A stretch of 64,000 nucleotides of DNA from Sphingomonas koreensis (GTDB lineage: Bacteria; Pseudomonadota; Alphaproteobacteria; Sphingomonadales; Sphingomonadaceae). Below are positions 29,089 to 37,781 of this stretch, one piece after another. The stretch is taken from the NCBI GenBank assembly GCA_006438735.1, contig RCZF01000005.1:62001-126000 (forward strand), in the 5' to 3' direction. How positions within the stretch are numbered: the first letter of the stretch is position 1; every line of letters starts with the position of its first letter. A model generated the notes under the pieces. The model was given only the letters and a program-made list of their open reading frames with translations. It was not told the DNA's origin and did not search any database. A program made the position numbers and the translations under genes.

Positions 29089-29113
29089 AACCAAAGATGG
29101 TCTCGTTGGTTCC
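29089..29113 (-). promoter_or_regulatory. Candidate EcfG-type promoter for nepR
   Basis: On the - strand GGAAC (29113-29109) is followed after 17 bases by GTT (29091-29089). The alphaproteobacterial EcfG consensus is GGAAC, 16-17 bases, then CGTT; here the first -10 base is G. It lies about 107 bases upstream of the nepR TTG start, consistent with autoregulation of the stress system. Confidence 0.6.
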
Positions 29114-29224
29114 CGCGATTGTCGTGAAAAAACACCAAAACGACGGCGACGCACGAAACACATTGCATTGGGGGGTTGGCGCTCCCACTAAAAGACCACG
29201 TATTTTCAGGAGATCACGCCGATC

Positions 29225-30028
29225 ATGTCGCTGGGACAGCAACTCGCACCGCATCTTCCCTTTCTTCGCCGCTATGGCCGCGCGCTCACCGGCAGCCAGT
29301 CTCATGGTGACCAATATGTCCGTGCGACGCTCGAGGCGATCGTTGCGGCTCCGGAGGAATTTCCGCGCGACGTCGATCCGCGCCTGGGGCTGTATCGCAC
29401 GTTCCAGGTGATCTGGGATTCGGCCAATTACGACGAATTCGAAGCGCCCGCCGCTGACGAGGCCGATCAAGCCGAAGCAACCGCGCGCGCGCGGCTGGCG
29501 CGGATGACGCCGCTGTCGCGCCAGGCGCTGCTGCTCACCGCGATGGAAGGGTTCAGCCCCGAAGACGCCGCTTATCTGATCGATGTCGACAGCACCGAGG
29601 TCGACGATCTCGTCAAGCAGGCGCTCACCGAAATCGAACAACAGACCCGCGCACGCGTGCTGATTATCGAGGACGAGCCGATCATCGCCATGGATATCGA
29701 GACGATCGTGCGCGATCTCGGCCATGACGTTACCGGCGTCGCCGTCACCCGCGACGAGGCGGTGGCGCTGGCGATGGAGGATCGTCCTGGTTTGGTGCTG
29801 GCGGACATTCAGCTCGCCGACGATAGCTCCGGCATCGATGCGGTGAAGGACATTCTCGCCGAGTTCAGCGTGCCGGTGATCTTCATTACCGCCTTCCCCG
29901 AGCGGCTGCTGACCGGCGAGCGGCCCGAGCCGACGTTCCTGATCACCAAGCCGTTCCAGCGATCGACGGTGAAGGCGGCGATCAGCCAGGCGTTGTTCTT
30001 CGATCAGGCGACCGTGCCGGCGGCCTGA
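29225..30028 (+). CDS. phyR: General stress response regulator PhyR
   Basis: PhyR couples a sigma-factor-like N-terminal domain (about residues 5-130) to a receiver domain (about 138-255). When phosphorylated it acts as a decoy that binds NepR and frees EcfG. The receiver shows the acidic pair in VLIIEDEP, the phosphoacceptor Asp in VLADIQLAD, and ITKPFQ with the conserved Lys. The length of 267 is normal. It is divergent from nepR. No clear GGAAC element precedes it. Confidence 0.95.
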   Translation: MSLGQQLAPHLPFLRRYGRALTGSQSHGDQYVRATLEAIVAAPEEFPRDVDPRLGLYRTFQVIWDSANYDEFEAPAADEADQAEATARARLARMTPLSRQALLLTAMEGFSPEDAAYLIDVDSTEVDDLVKQALTEIEQQTRARVLIIEDEPIIAMDIETIVRDLGHDVTGVAVTRDEAVALAMEDRPGLVLADIQLADDSSGIDAVKDILAEFSVPVIFITAFPERLLTGERPEPTFLITKPFQRSTVKAAISQALFFDQATVPAA

Positions 30029-30080
30029 CGCCGGCTGAAACGATACGGACCCAAAACGGGCTTTCGGGGGTTGATCCGTC

Positions 30081-30221
30081 ATGGCTGACGACAATGAACA
30101 GGTTCATGTGACGACCGATGAGGTCCGCGCCGGCGCGACGCCGCACATGACCCGCTATATTCTCGGTATCTCGCTGGTGCTGGTGATCGTGATCTTTGCG
30201 TTCCTGATCTGGCGCCCCTGA
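30081..30221 (+). CDS. 46-residue single-span membrane protein between phyR and ecfG
   Basis: The frame encodes a hydrophilic N-terminus (MADDNEQVHVTTDEVRAGAT) followed by one transmembrane helix (about 25-44) ending in WRP. It is not a recognised family. The ATG at 30081 lies 52 bases after phyR, on the same strand, and ecfG follows. Its codon use looks normal for the genome. A role in the stress pathway is only suggested by position. Confidence 0.65.
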   Translation: MADDNEQVHVTTDEVRAGATPHMTRYILGISLVLVIVIFAFLIWRP

Positions 30222-30342
30222 CCGACGGGCATCGCGCCGCTTCCACGATAGGCACGACGTGCGGGTGGAAATGGCAGCAATGTCCGCCTATCTCTCGTGC
30301 TGCGGCGCGGGGAGCCCCTTGCGTGCCATCGAACGGATTTGC

Positions 30343-30990
30343 ATGACCTTACCCCATCATCGCGACGACGACGAAGACGATGCACCGGCCCCGCCCGTCG
30401 AGCACGTCGCGCTGTCCGATGGCGAGTTCAAGCAGCAGCTTGGGCTGGTGATCCCGCATCTTCGCGCGTTCGGCCGCTCGCTGTCGGGCAACCGCGATCT
30501 CGCCGACGATCTCGTCCAAGAAACGCTGATGAAGGCCTGGGCGGCGCGGCAGCGCTTCCAGGCCGGCACCAACATGCGGGCCTGGACCTTCATCATCCTG
30601 CGCAACCTTTATCTCAGCCAGATGCGCCGCGCGCGCTTCAAGGGCGAATGGGACGATCTCGTCGCCGATCGCATTCTCGCCGCGCCGGCGAGCCAGGATC
30701 GCCACGTTGAGCTCGGCGATATGCAACGCGCGCTGCTCCATCTGCCGCAGCCGCAGCGAGAGGCGCTGATCCTCGTCGGCGCGGGTGGCTTCGCTTATGA
30801 AGAAGCGGCGGAAATCTGCGGCGTCGCGGTCGGCACGATCAAGAGCCGCGTCGCGCGTGGTCGCGTGGCGTTGGAAGCGTTGATGAGCGGCGGTGAAATG
30901 TCGTCACGTCGCGATCATGCCAATCAGGAAGGCATGACGGCGCTCGATACGATCATGGGTGAGGTCGAGGAACTGAGCCGCGACCGCTAA
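30343..30990 (+). CDS. ecfG: Extracytoplasmic-function sigma factor EcfG
   Basis: EcfG is the ECF15-type sigma factor of the general stress response. The 215-residue product has region 2 (SLSGNRDLADDLVQETLMKA, then MRAWTFIILRNLYLSQMRR) and region 4 (LPQPQREALILVGAGGFAYE, then GVAVGTIKSRVARGR). A longer frame starts at GTG 30259, but ATG 30343 gives a family-like N-terminus. An acidic stretch (DDDEDD) precedes region 2. It faces a second NepR-like gene on the other strand. Confidence 0.93.
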   Translation: MTLPHHRDDDEDDAPAPPVEHVALSDGEFKQQLGLVIPHLRAFGRSLSGNRDLADDLVQETLMKAWAARQRFQAGTNMRAWTFIILRNLYLSQMRRARFKGEWDDLVADRILAAPASQDRHVELGDMQRALLHLPQPQREALILVGAGGFAYEEAAEICGVAVGTIKSRVARGRVALEALMSGGEMSSRRDHANQEGMTALDTIMGEVEELSRDR

Positions 30991-30996
30991 ATGCAA

Positions 30997-31188
30997 TTAG
31001 TGGCAAGCGCGGCGGAACGGCGTGTTCTCCAGGGCGGCGAGCAGGCGGCGCATTTCGGCGGGGAGCGCGACGTCGCGATCGAACGCGCCGCGTAAGGCGT
31101 CACCAATCGCGTCGCACGACCGGGGGGCCGGTACGACGAAGCCGCGTGAGGATTGAGCCTCCGCCAAATCTGACGACGCTTTGGACAT
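30997..31188 (-). CDS. Second NepR-like protein (candidate anti-sigma factor)
   Basis: The 63-residue product contains IGDALRGAFDRDVALPAEMR followed by RLLAALE. Aligned by eye with the NepR of this window (MGSALRSVYQKTVDESIPDE, MLDLLSKLG), it shares the pattern G.ALR, then P.EM..LL..L, with a two-residue shorter middle. It lies tail to tail with ecfG, six bases apart. I infer that it may bind EcfG or another ECF sigma factor. No strong Shine-Dalgarno sequence is seen, and the reading frame continues upstream, so the start is uncertain. Confidence 0.65.
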   Translation of the reverse strand: MSKASSDLAEAQSSRGFVVPAPRSCDAIGDALRGAFDRDVALPAEMRRLLAALENTPFRRACH

Positions 31189-31267
31189 GGTGGTAAGAAC
31201 GACCGGGCGAGGGATTTGTTGCTTGACAAAGAACCGCGCGCGCGCGCGGGATAGGCGCCGGCGTTGC

Positions 31268-33961
31268 ATGGAATCCACATCCTCCTCATCCGCGATCCTC
31301 GACGCGCTGCGACGAGCGCGCGCCGAATCGCCGTTTCTCGCCGGATTGCTCGAGCGCGAGCAGGACCTTGCGGAAATACTGTCGTCGGGCGCGCTGCCGC
31401 CCTTGTCCGCCGCCGCGGCGGCAGCGGCGGATCGATCGGTCGCGGCACGGTTGCGGATCGAGCGGCGTCGGCTGGCGCTGATCGTCGGCATCGGTGACCT
31501 CGCCGGTGCGCTCGATCTGAGTGCCGTCACGCGGGCGTTGAGCGACTTCGCCGATCGCGCGCTCGATACCGCAATTCGCACCGCGATCGCCGAGCGGACA
31601 CCGGAGGCGGAGCCGTGCGGTTTTGCCGCCATCGCGCTGGGCAAGCTCGGCAGCCGCGAGCTCAATTATTCGTCGGACATCGATCCGATCCTGATCTTCG
31701 ATCCCGATACGCTGCCGCATCGGCCGCGCGAAGAGCCGGCCGAAGCAGCAGTGCGGATCGCGCGCCGCGTCGTCGAGCTGCTGCAGGCGCGCGACGGCGA
31801 CGGTTATGTGTTCCGCGTCGATCTGCGGCTACGGCCTGCCGCCGAAGTGACGCCGATCGCGCTATCGATCAACGCCGCGCTCAGCCATTACGAGTCCGCC
31901 GCGCTGGCCTGGGAGCGCGCGGCGTTCGTGCGCGCGCGGGCTGCCGCCGGCGACGCCGCGCTGGGCGCGCGCTTCATCGAGGGAGTGCGACCGTTCGTAT
32001 GGCGGCGCGGGCTCGATTTCGGCGCGGTCGGCGAGCTGATGGCGATGTCTCGGCTGATCCGTGACCATCATGCGCAGGGCCAGGCGTTCGGGCCCGGCTA
32101 TGACCTCAAGCGCGGGCGGGGCGGCATCCGCGAGATCGAGTTCTTCGCGCAGATCCACCAATTGATCCATGGCGGCCGCGATCCTGCGTTACGCGCGCCG
32201 GCGACCCGCGACGCGCTGGCGGCGCTGGCGTCGGCAGGATGGATCGGACACGAGGACGCCGTTTCGCTCGCCGAGGCCTATACGGCGCTGAGAACGATCG
32301 AGCACCGTGCGCAGATGGTCGACGATCGGCAAACCCATGCGCTGCCGCAAGGCGCGCAGCTCGACGCGCTGGCGCGGCTTGGCGGCGATGGCGACGGTGC
32401 GGCGCTGCTCGATCGGCTGCGACCGCATGTCGCGGCGACGGCGCGGATCTACGACCGGCTGGAGGGCGCTGACGACGCTGGACTGCCGCGCGACGCGGTC
32501 CGGCTGGAGGAGCGGCTCGCCGCCGCGGGCTATGACGACACCGCCGACGCGCTGCGGCGGATCGAGCGCTGGCGCAGCGGCGGCTACCCGGCGCTGCGTA
32601 GCCCGGCGGCGCAAGCGGCGTTCGAGGATGCATTGCCGGGGCTGATCGATGCGCTGGGCGCCGCGCCCGATGCCAACGCAGCGCTAGCGCGGCTCGACAC
32701 GATCCTCGGGCGCTTGCCGAGCGCGATCAATTTCTTCCGGCTGATCGAAGCGCAGCCGGCGCTGGCGCATCTGCTCGGCGATATCTTGTGCCATGCGCCG
32801 CCGCTCGCCGCCGCGCTCGGGCGGCGGCCCGAATTGTTCGACGGGCTGGTCGATGCCAGCGCGCTCGATCCGGTCGGCAACGTCGCGGCGCTGATCGGCG
32901 AGATGCGGCGCGGCGCGCTGCACGGCGATTATCAGGGAGTGCTCGATCACGTTCGCCGCATCGTCGGTGAGAAGCGCTTTGCGCTCGGTGCGCAGATCGT
33001 CGCGGGGGCGAGCGATCCGCTCGATGTATCGGCGGGCTATGCCCGCGTGGCCGAGGCCGCGATCGCGCTGGTCGCCGAGGAAGCGGTGGCCGATTTTGCG
33101 CGCACGCACGGTCGCGTGTCCGACAGCGAGCTGGTCGTGCTGGCGCTCGGTCGGCTCGGCGGCGGCGCGTTGACGCATGCCTCCGATCTCGATCTGATCT
33201 ATCTCTTCACCGGCGATTATGCCGCGGAATCGGATGGCGACAAGCCGCTTGGCGCGGTCCTGTATTACAATCGGCTGGCGCAGCGGCTGAGCGGCGCGCT
33301 GTCGGTGCCGACCGCTTCGGGCCCGCTTTACGAGATCGACACGCGGCTGCGGCCGTCGGGCAATCAGGGCCCGCTGGTGGTCTCGCTGGAGGGGTTCGCG
33401 CGCTATCAGCGCGAAAGCGCCTGGACGTGGGAGCATATGGCGCTGACGCGAGCGCGGCCGGTGTTCGGATCGGACGACGCCCGCGCGGCGGTGACGGCGG
33501 AGATTGCCGCGGTGCTGGGCGGGGCGCGACCGGCGCGCGACATCGTCGCCGACGCGGTGGCAATGCGCGCCGAAATGGCCGCGCACAAGCCGCCCCATGG
33601 TCCGGTCGATGCCAAGCTGCTGCCCGGCGGATTGGTCGATCTCGAATTTGCGGTGCATGTCGTGCAACTCGCACAGCGCTGTGGGTTCGATCCCGATCTC
33701 GGCCGCGCGATCGATGCGTTGGCCGCGCAGGGACTGGCGCCGGCGTCGCTGCGCCCGGCGCATGATTTCCTGACGCGCCTGCTCGTTACGCTGCGGCTGC
33801 TCGCGCCCGATGCGCAGCCGCCGGCGCCGGCGACGCAGGCGCTGATCGCGGCGGCGGCGGGATGCGCCGACTGGGCCGAGACGGTTGCCACGTTCGAGGC
33901 GACGCGGCAGGAGGTGGCGGCTTATTGGCGCGCGGTGACGGAAGGACGGAAAGATGGATGA
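31268..33961 (+). CDS. glnE: Bifunctional glutamine synthetase adenylyltransferase/deadenylase GlnE
   Basis: GlnE controls glutamine synthetase by adding and removing AMP in response to PII. The 897-residue product has two nucleotidyltransferase domains: GKLGSRELNYSSDIDPILIF near residue 130 (deadenylase) and LGRLGGGALTHASDLDLIYL near residue 625 (adenylylase). PII-uridylyltransferase-like helical domains follow each. ATG 31268 is the likely start; upstream codons are not convincing. Its end overlaps the next gene by eight bases. Confidence 0.96.
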   Translation: MESTSSSSAILDALRRARAESPFLAGLLEREQDLAEILSSGALPPLSAAAAAAADRSVAARLRIERRRLALIVGIGDLAGALDLSAVTRALSDFADRALDTAIRTAIAERTPEAEPCGFAAIALGKLGSRELNYSSDIDPILIFDPDTLPHRPREEPAEAAVRIARRVVELLQARDGDGYVFRVDLRLRPAAEVTPIALSINAALSHYESAALAWERAAFVRARAAAGDAALGARFIEGVRPFVWRRGLDFGAVGELMAMSRLIRDHHAQGQAFGPGYDLKRGRGGIREIEFFAQIHQLIHGGRDPALRAPATRDALAALASAGWIGHEDAVSLAEAYTALRTIEHRAQMVDDRQTHALPQGAQLDALARLGGDGDGAALLDRLRPHVAATARIYDRLEGADDAGLPRDAVRLEERLAAAGYDDTADALRRIERWRSGGYPALRSPAAQAAFEDALPGLIDALGAAPDANAALARLDTILGRLPSAINFFRLIEAQPALAHLLGDILCHAPPLAAALGRRPELFDGLVDASALDPVGNVAALIGEMRRGALHGDYQGVLDHVRRIVGEKRFALGAQIVAGASDPLDVSAGYARVAEAAIALVAEEAVADFARTHGRVSDSELVVLALGRLGGGALTHASDLDLIYLFTGDYAAESDGDKPLGAVLYYNRLAQRLSGALSVPTASGPLYEIDTRLRPSGNQGPLVVSLEGFARYQRESAWTWEHMALTRARPVFGSDDARAAVTAEIAAVLGGARPARDIVADAVAMRAEMAAHKPPHGPVDAKLLPGGLVDLEFAVHVVQLAQRCGFDPDLGRAIDALAAQGLAPASLRPAHDFLTRLLVTLRLLAPDAQPPAPATQALIAAAAGCADWAETVATFEATRQEVAAYWRAVTEGRKDG

Positions 33962-34415
33962 GGGTGCGACGATTCCCGATGTTGAGCTGACGATCCCAGA
34001 TGGCGGGCGGGTGCGCCTGCGCAACTTTATCGGCGCGGCGCTGGTGCTCTATTTCTATCCCAAGGACGACACCACCGGCTGCACGCGCGAGGCGCAAGGC
34101 TTCAGCGACAACCTTGCTGCGTTCAAGGCGGCGGGCGCGGCAGTGCTCGGCGTGTCGAAGGACAGCCCGGCGAAGCACCAGAAGTTCATCGCGAAATACG
34201 ATCTCGCCGTGCCGCTCGCCTCGGACGAGGACGGCAGCGTGTGCGAGGCGTTCGGCGTGTGGATCGAGAAATCGCTCTACGGCAAGAAATATATGGGGAT
34301 CGACCGTTCGACCTTCCTGTTCGGCGCGGACGGGGCGCTGGTGCGATCGTGGCGCAAGGTCAAAGTGCCGGGCCATGTCGACGTGGTGATCGAGGCAGTG
34401 CGCCGGCTGGACTGA
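33954..34415 (+). CDS. bcp: Thioredoxin-dependent peroxiredoxin, Bcp type
   Basis: Bcp-type peroxiredoxins reduce hydroperoxides with thioredoxin. The 153-residue protein has the peroxidatic Cys in DDTTGCTREAQGF (about residue 43), where the usual second Cys five residues later is replaced (TGCTREAQ rather than TGCTxEAC). It therefore looks like a 1-Cys or atypical member. The conserved later block DRSTFLFGADGAL is present. It overlaps the end of glnE. Confidence 0.93.
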   Translation: MDEGATIPDVELTIPDGGRVRLRNFIGAALVLYFYPKDDTTGCTREAQGFSDNLAAFKAAGAAVLGVSKDSPAKHQKFIAKYDLAVPLASDEDGSVCEAFGVWIEKSLYGKKYMGIDRSTFLFGADGALVRSWRKVKVPGHVDVVIEAVRRLD

Positions 34416-34494
34416 TCCGCGCAATTCCCGCCGCTTTCGGGGGTTGATTCGCACACGAAACGCAACGGCTGGCGGGCCGCGCATTTTCCGGATC

Positions 34495-34508
34495 GTTCAA
34501 TAATGAAC
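34495..34508. promoter_or_regulatory. Short palindrome upstream of the M23 peptidase gene
   Basis: GTTCA-ATAA-TGAAC is a perfect five-base inverted repeat in the 263-base gap between bcp and the peptidase. It could be an operator. No other evidence supports this. Confidence 0.25.
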
Positions 34509-34678
34509 GGCTCGTCGCATCAATGCTCCGCCTGACCGCGTGGTCGCCGCTGCGCCCTTGCCGATCGGCGAGCGACACGCTCAAACCCAATGTCGTTCAC
34601 ATTGCGGGGCGGGTCTGCGATCTGAACAGGGTTTAAACATGGGCGCGCCAACGTGCTCGATCGGGTCGCCGGGGAATA

Positions 34679-35878
34679 ATGAGCCAGCTTTCGAACGGTA
34701 TCAACGTTGCCGCCCTTGCGCGGTTCCGCAGCTTTTTCAAACCTCGCGACGTCATTTTCCACAACGGCCGAGAATTGCGCCGCGTGACGATCGGCGGGCG
34801 GGGCCAGGCGGCCCTCGCCGGGCTCGGCGCGGTCACCTTGTGCTTTTCCGCTTATGGCGTCGCCCAGGCGGCGCGCGGCGCAGCGGAAATGAGCGGCATC
34901 GTCCAGCCGACCACGCCGGCCGGCAAGGTCGCGCAGATGCAGGCCAAGATGACCGCGATGCAGGCCAAGGTTGCCGCGATCGGCATCGCCGCCAAGGCGC
35001 ATGCGACGACGATCGAGCAGCGCCAGGCGGTGCTCGCCGCGGTGCTCAGCGGTCGCCTCCGCCCCGATCAGATCGCGCTCGACATGCCGGTTGCCGGTGC
35101 GCCGAACACCGCCGTGGCGTCGCTCGCCGCCGCGCCGTTCAAGCAGGCCGAGGCGCGCCAGACCGCGCTTGCCGCGCGCGCGCAGCAATTCGCCGAACGG
35201 CGTTACGACAGGGCCGCGGCGCGGCTTCGCCAGCTCGGCATCAAGCCCGAGCGGCTGACCGCCGGCGTGGGCGGCATGGGCGGCCCCTATGAGCCGGTCG
35301 CCGCGTTGGCGGCGACGCCCGAGGCGGTTGCCGACGCGCAGTTCCGTTCGCTGTTCACGACCTGGAAGAAGCTCGATACGCTCGAACGCGGCGTGATCGC
35401 GATTCCAGCGATCCACCCGATCAGCGAAGCCAAGCTCATCTTCTCGAGCTATTTCGGCGTGCGCAGCGATCCGTTCAAAGGCACGTCGGCGATGCATGCC
35501 GGCGTTGACATGCCCGGGCCGGTCGGCACGCCGGTTTACGCCACCGCCGACGGCATCGTCGAGCGCGCCGGCCGCGCCGGCGGCTACGGCAATCTGGTCG
35601 AGATCGATCACGGCAAGGGCATCGAGACGCGCTACGGCCATCTGTCGAAGATCCTGGTCAATCCCAACGAGCGCGTGAAGCGTGGGCAGCTGATCGCGCT
35701 GATGGGCTCGACCGGTCGGTCGACCGGCAGCCATTTGCATTACGAAGTGCAGATCGACGGCCATGCGGTGAACCCGATGCCGTTCCTGCAGACCGCGGAT
35801 TATCTGGTTGCGATGCAGGACCAGGCCAAGCTCCAGCCCGCCGCCTACACCAGCAACGTTCCAGAATCCGAGGACTGA
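34679..35878 (+). CDS. M23 (LytM) family metallopeptidase
   Basis: The 399-residue protein has a cytoplasmic N-terminus, one transmembrane segment at about 42-62, a coiled-coil region (about 75-190), and a C-terminal LytM domain. The zinc-ligand motifs are HAGVDMPGP (His and Asp) and HLHYEVQ. This layout suits a divisome-associated wall hydrolase or an amidase activator. All usual LytM metal residues appear to be present, so an active endopeptidase is likely. Confidence 0.9.
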   Translation: MSQLSNGINVAALARFRSFFKPRDVIFHNGRELRRVTIGGRGQAALAGLGAVTLCFSAYGVAQAARGAAEMSGIVQPTTPAGKVAQMQAKMTAMQAKVAAIGIAAKAHATTIEQRQAVLAAVLSGRLRPDQIALDMPVAGAPNTAVASLAAAPFKQAEARQTALAARAQQFAERRYDRAAARLRQLGIKPERLTAGVGGMGGPYEPVAALAATPEAVADAQFRSLFTTWKKLDTLERGVIAIPAIHPISEAKLIFSSYFGVRSDPFKGTSAMHAGVDMPGPVGTPVYATADGIVERAGRAGGYGNLVEIDHGKGIETRYGHLSKILVNPNERVKRGQLIALMGSTGRSTGSHLHYEVQIDGHAVNPMPFLQTADYLVAMQDQAKLQPAAYTSNVPESED

Positions 35879-35922
35879 TCGCGCCGGTTGCCCGCGAGGG
35901 GCGGACGCCCTATCTCGGCGAC

Positions 35923-36261
35923 ATGACCAGCCCTGAATCCGACATCGCGCTGACGCCGTCCGCCGCCGCCCGTATCGCGGCGATCGCGGCGCGGCAGGCC
36001 AAGCCGGCGATCCTGCGGCTGGCCGTCGATGGCGGCGGCTGCTCCGGATTTCAATATAAGTTCGAGCTGGCCGATGCCGCCGCGGCCGACGACGCGGTGG
36101 CGGAGACCGACGGCGTCAAGCTGGTGGTCGATCCGGTGAGCCTCGATCTAGTGCGCGGCTGTTCGGTCAATTTCGTCGAATCGCTTGGCGGCGCGGCGTT
36201 CAAGGTCGATAACCCCAACGCGGCGAGCGGCTGCGGCTGCGGCTCCAGCTTCGCGGTGTAA
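35923..36261 (+). CDS. erpA: A-type iron-sulfur carrier (ErpA/IscA family)
   Basis: A-type carriers deliver Fe-S clusters to target enzymes. The 112-residue protein has the three ligand cysteines of the family: GGGCSGFQY (about residue 40) and the GCGCGSSF pair near the end, with the typical NPNAASGCGCG spacing. Whether it is ErpA or IscA cannot be settled from this sequence. The next gene, xthA, starts six bases later. Confidence 0.9.
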   Translation: MTSPESDIALTPSAAARIAAIAARQAKPAILRLAVDGGGCSGFQYKFELADAAAADDAVAETDGVKLVVDPVSLDLVRGCSVNFVESLGGAAFKVDNPNAASGCGCGSSFAV

Positions 36262-36266
36262 TCCGG

Positions 36267-37037
36267 TTGAAGATCGTCAGCTACAACGTCAACGGCATCA
36301 AGGCGCGGCTGCCGCGGCTGGTTGAATATCTCGCCGAGCAGCAACCCGATGTGGTGTGCTTGCAGGAGCTCAAATCGAGCGACGAAACCTTTCCCGAGCA
36401 GGATATTCGCGACGCCGGTTATGGCGCGCTGTGGCATGGGCAAAAGGGTTTCAACGGTGTCGCGGTGCTTGCCAAGGGCGTCGATCCGGTCGAGCGGCAG
36501 CGCGGGCTGGCGGGCGATGCCGAGGATGCGCACAGCCGCTATCTCGAGGTCGATATCGACGGGCTGACCGTCGCGTCGATCTATCTGCCCAACGGCAATC
36601 CGCAGCCGGGGCCGAAATTCGACTACAAGCTGGCCTGGATCGATCGTCTGCGAGACCGCGCGCGCGCCTTGCTCGCCGAGGAGCGGCCGGCGGTGCTGGC
36701 GGGCGATTACAATGTGATCGCCAACGACGACGATACCTATTCGGTGCGCGCGATGCAGGACGACGCGTTGATGCAGCCCGAGAGCCGCGCAGGCTATCGC
36801 GCGCTGCTCGCGCAGGGCTGGACCGACGCGCTGCGCACGCGGCATCCGGGCGGCGGCGTGTGGACGTTCTGGGACTATCAGGCCGGCGCATGGCAGCGCG
36901 ACGCGGGGTTCCGCATCGATCATCTGTTGCTCAGCCCGCAAGCGGCCGATCGGCTGATCGATGCCGGCGTCGACAAGCAGTATCGCGGGCGGGAGAAGGC
37001 CAGCGACCATGCGCCGACCTGGGTGCTGCTACGCTGA
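36267..37037 (+). CDS. xthA: Exodeoxyribonuclease III
   Basis: ExoIII is a class II AP endonuclease and 3'-5' exonuclease in base excision repair. The 256-residue product has the EEP-family blocks SYNVNGIKARLP, CLQELKSSDETFP with the metal-binding Glu, AGDYNVI and the catalytic end ASDHAPTW. The start is TTG at 36267 in the reading used; translation begins MKIVSYNVNG. It converges on the tonB-like gene with a ten-base gap. Confidence 0.95.
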   Translation: MKIVSYNVNGIKARLPRLVEYLAEQQPDVVCLQELKSSDETFPEQDIRDAGYGALWHGQKGFNGVAVLAKGVDPVERQRGLAGDAEDAHSRYLEVDIDGLTVASIYLPNGNPQPGPKFDYKLAWIDRLRDRARALLAEERPAVLAGDYNVIANDDDTYSVRAMQDDALMQPESRAGYRALLAQGWTDALRTRHPGGGVWTFWDYQAGAWQRDAGFRIDHLLLSPQAADRLIDAGVDKQYRGREKASDHAPTWVLLR

Positions 37038-37047
37038 GCGCAGGCGG

Positions 37048-37770
37048 CTATTCGATCGCCCAGGTGTGATTTTCCTCGACCATTGATTCGACCGGACGGC
37101 CGGTCGCGTCGCGGGACGGCTCGAATCGGAACCGCTTGATGATCAGATCGCAGGTGGTGTCATCGAGCTGATCGTTGCCGCTCGATCGGGTGATCTCGCA
37201 ATCGGTGACGCGTCCGTCGATCGACACCACGAACAAGACGCCGACGGTGCCGTGGATGCCAGCGGCACCGAGCCCGCGCGGATAATCCGAATTGCGCAGC
37301 CGCCCGCCGATCTGTCGCGGCGGGGTGCCCCCGCCACCGCCCGGCCCGTTACCGCTGCCGCCGCTTCCCGTGCCGTTGCCGATCCCGCCGCTGCCCGTCC
37401 CCGGGCCGCGCACTGGCGCGGCGCCGGCCGATGGGTCCGCGCCGATGCCGGCACGCGGTGCGGTGATCATGGGCAGCACGATGACGGGCGGCAGCGGTGG
37501 TGTGACGATCTCGGTCGGCGTCGAGGTGATATTGGGCGGCGCGGCGGCGCCTTCGGGTTTCGGCGTGTGCGCGGGCGGCGGATCGGAGGGGGCGACCGGG
37601 GGCGGGGGCGGCGTCACCACGTCGAACGCGGCGAGCGGCACGGTGGTTACGACCGCCGGCAAGCGCACGCCGAGCCCGGCGATCAGCGCATAGCCCGCCG
37701 CGATGACAAAGGCGGCGGTAAGCGTCGCCGCGGTGATCCGATCGGCGGGGCTGGGGCGGATCGTGCGCAT
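37048..37770 (-). CDS. TonB-family energy transducer
   Basis: The 240-residue protein (from ATG 37770; a TTG at 37785 overlapping the upstream stop is possible) has an N-terminal transmembrane helix, a long Pro-rich periplasmic spacer and a Gly-rich tract. A TonB C-terminal domain follows (NSDYPRGLGAAGIHGTVGVL to the end). TonB proteins carry proton-motive energy to outer-membrane receptors. It may serve the large receptor encoded 3 kb upstream on the same strand. Confidence 0.85.
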   Translation of the reverse strand: MRTIRPSPADRITAATLTAAFVIAAGYALIAGLGVRLPAVVTTVPLAAFDVVTPPPPPVAPSDPPPAHTPKPEGAAAPPNITSTPTEIVTPPLPPVIVLPMITAPRAGIGADPSAGAAPVRGPGTGSGGIGNGTGSGGSGNGPGGGGGTPPRQIGGRLRNSDYPRGLGAAGIHGTVGVLFVVSIDGRVTDCEITRSSGNDQLDDTTCDLIIKRFRFEPSRDATGRPVESMVEENHTWAIE

Positions 37771-37781
37771 CGCGCCGCCGG

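Noticed and set aside
30997..31665. A 222-codon - strand frame across the start of glnE.
   Set aside because: Only the last 63 codons, after ATG 31188, match the NepR pattern; the rest is antisense to glnE.
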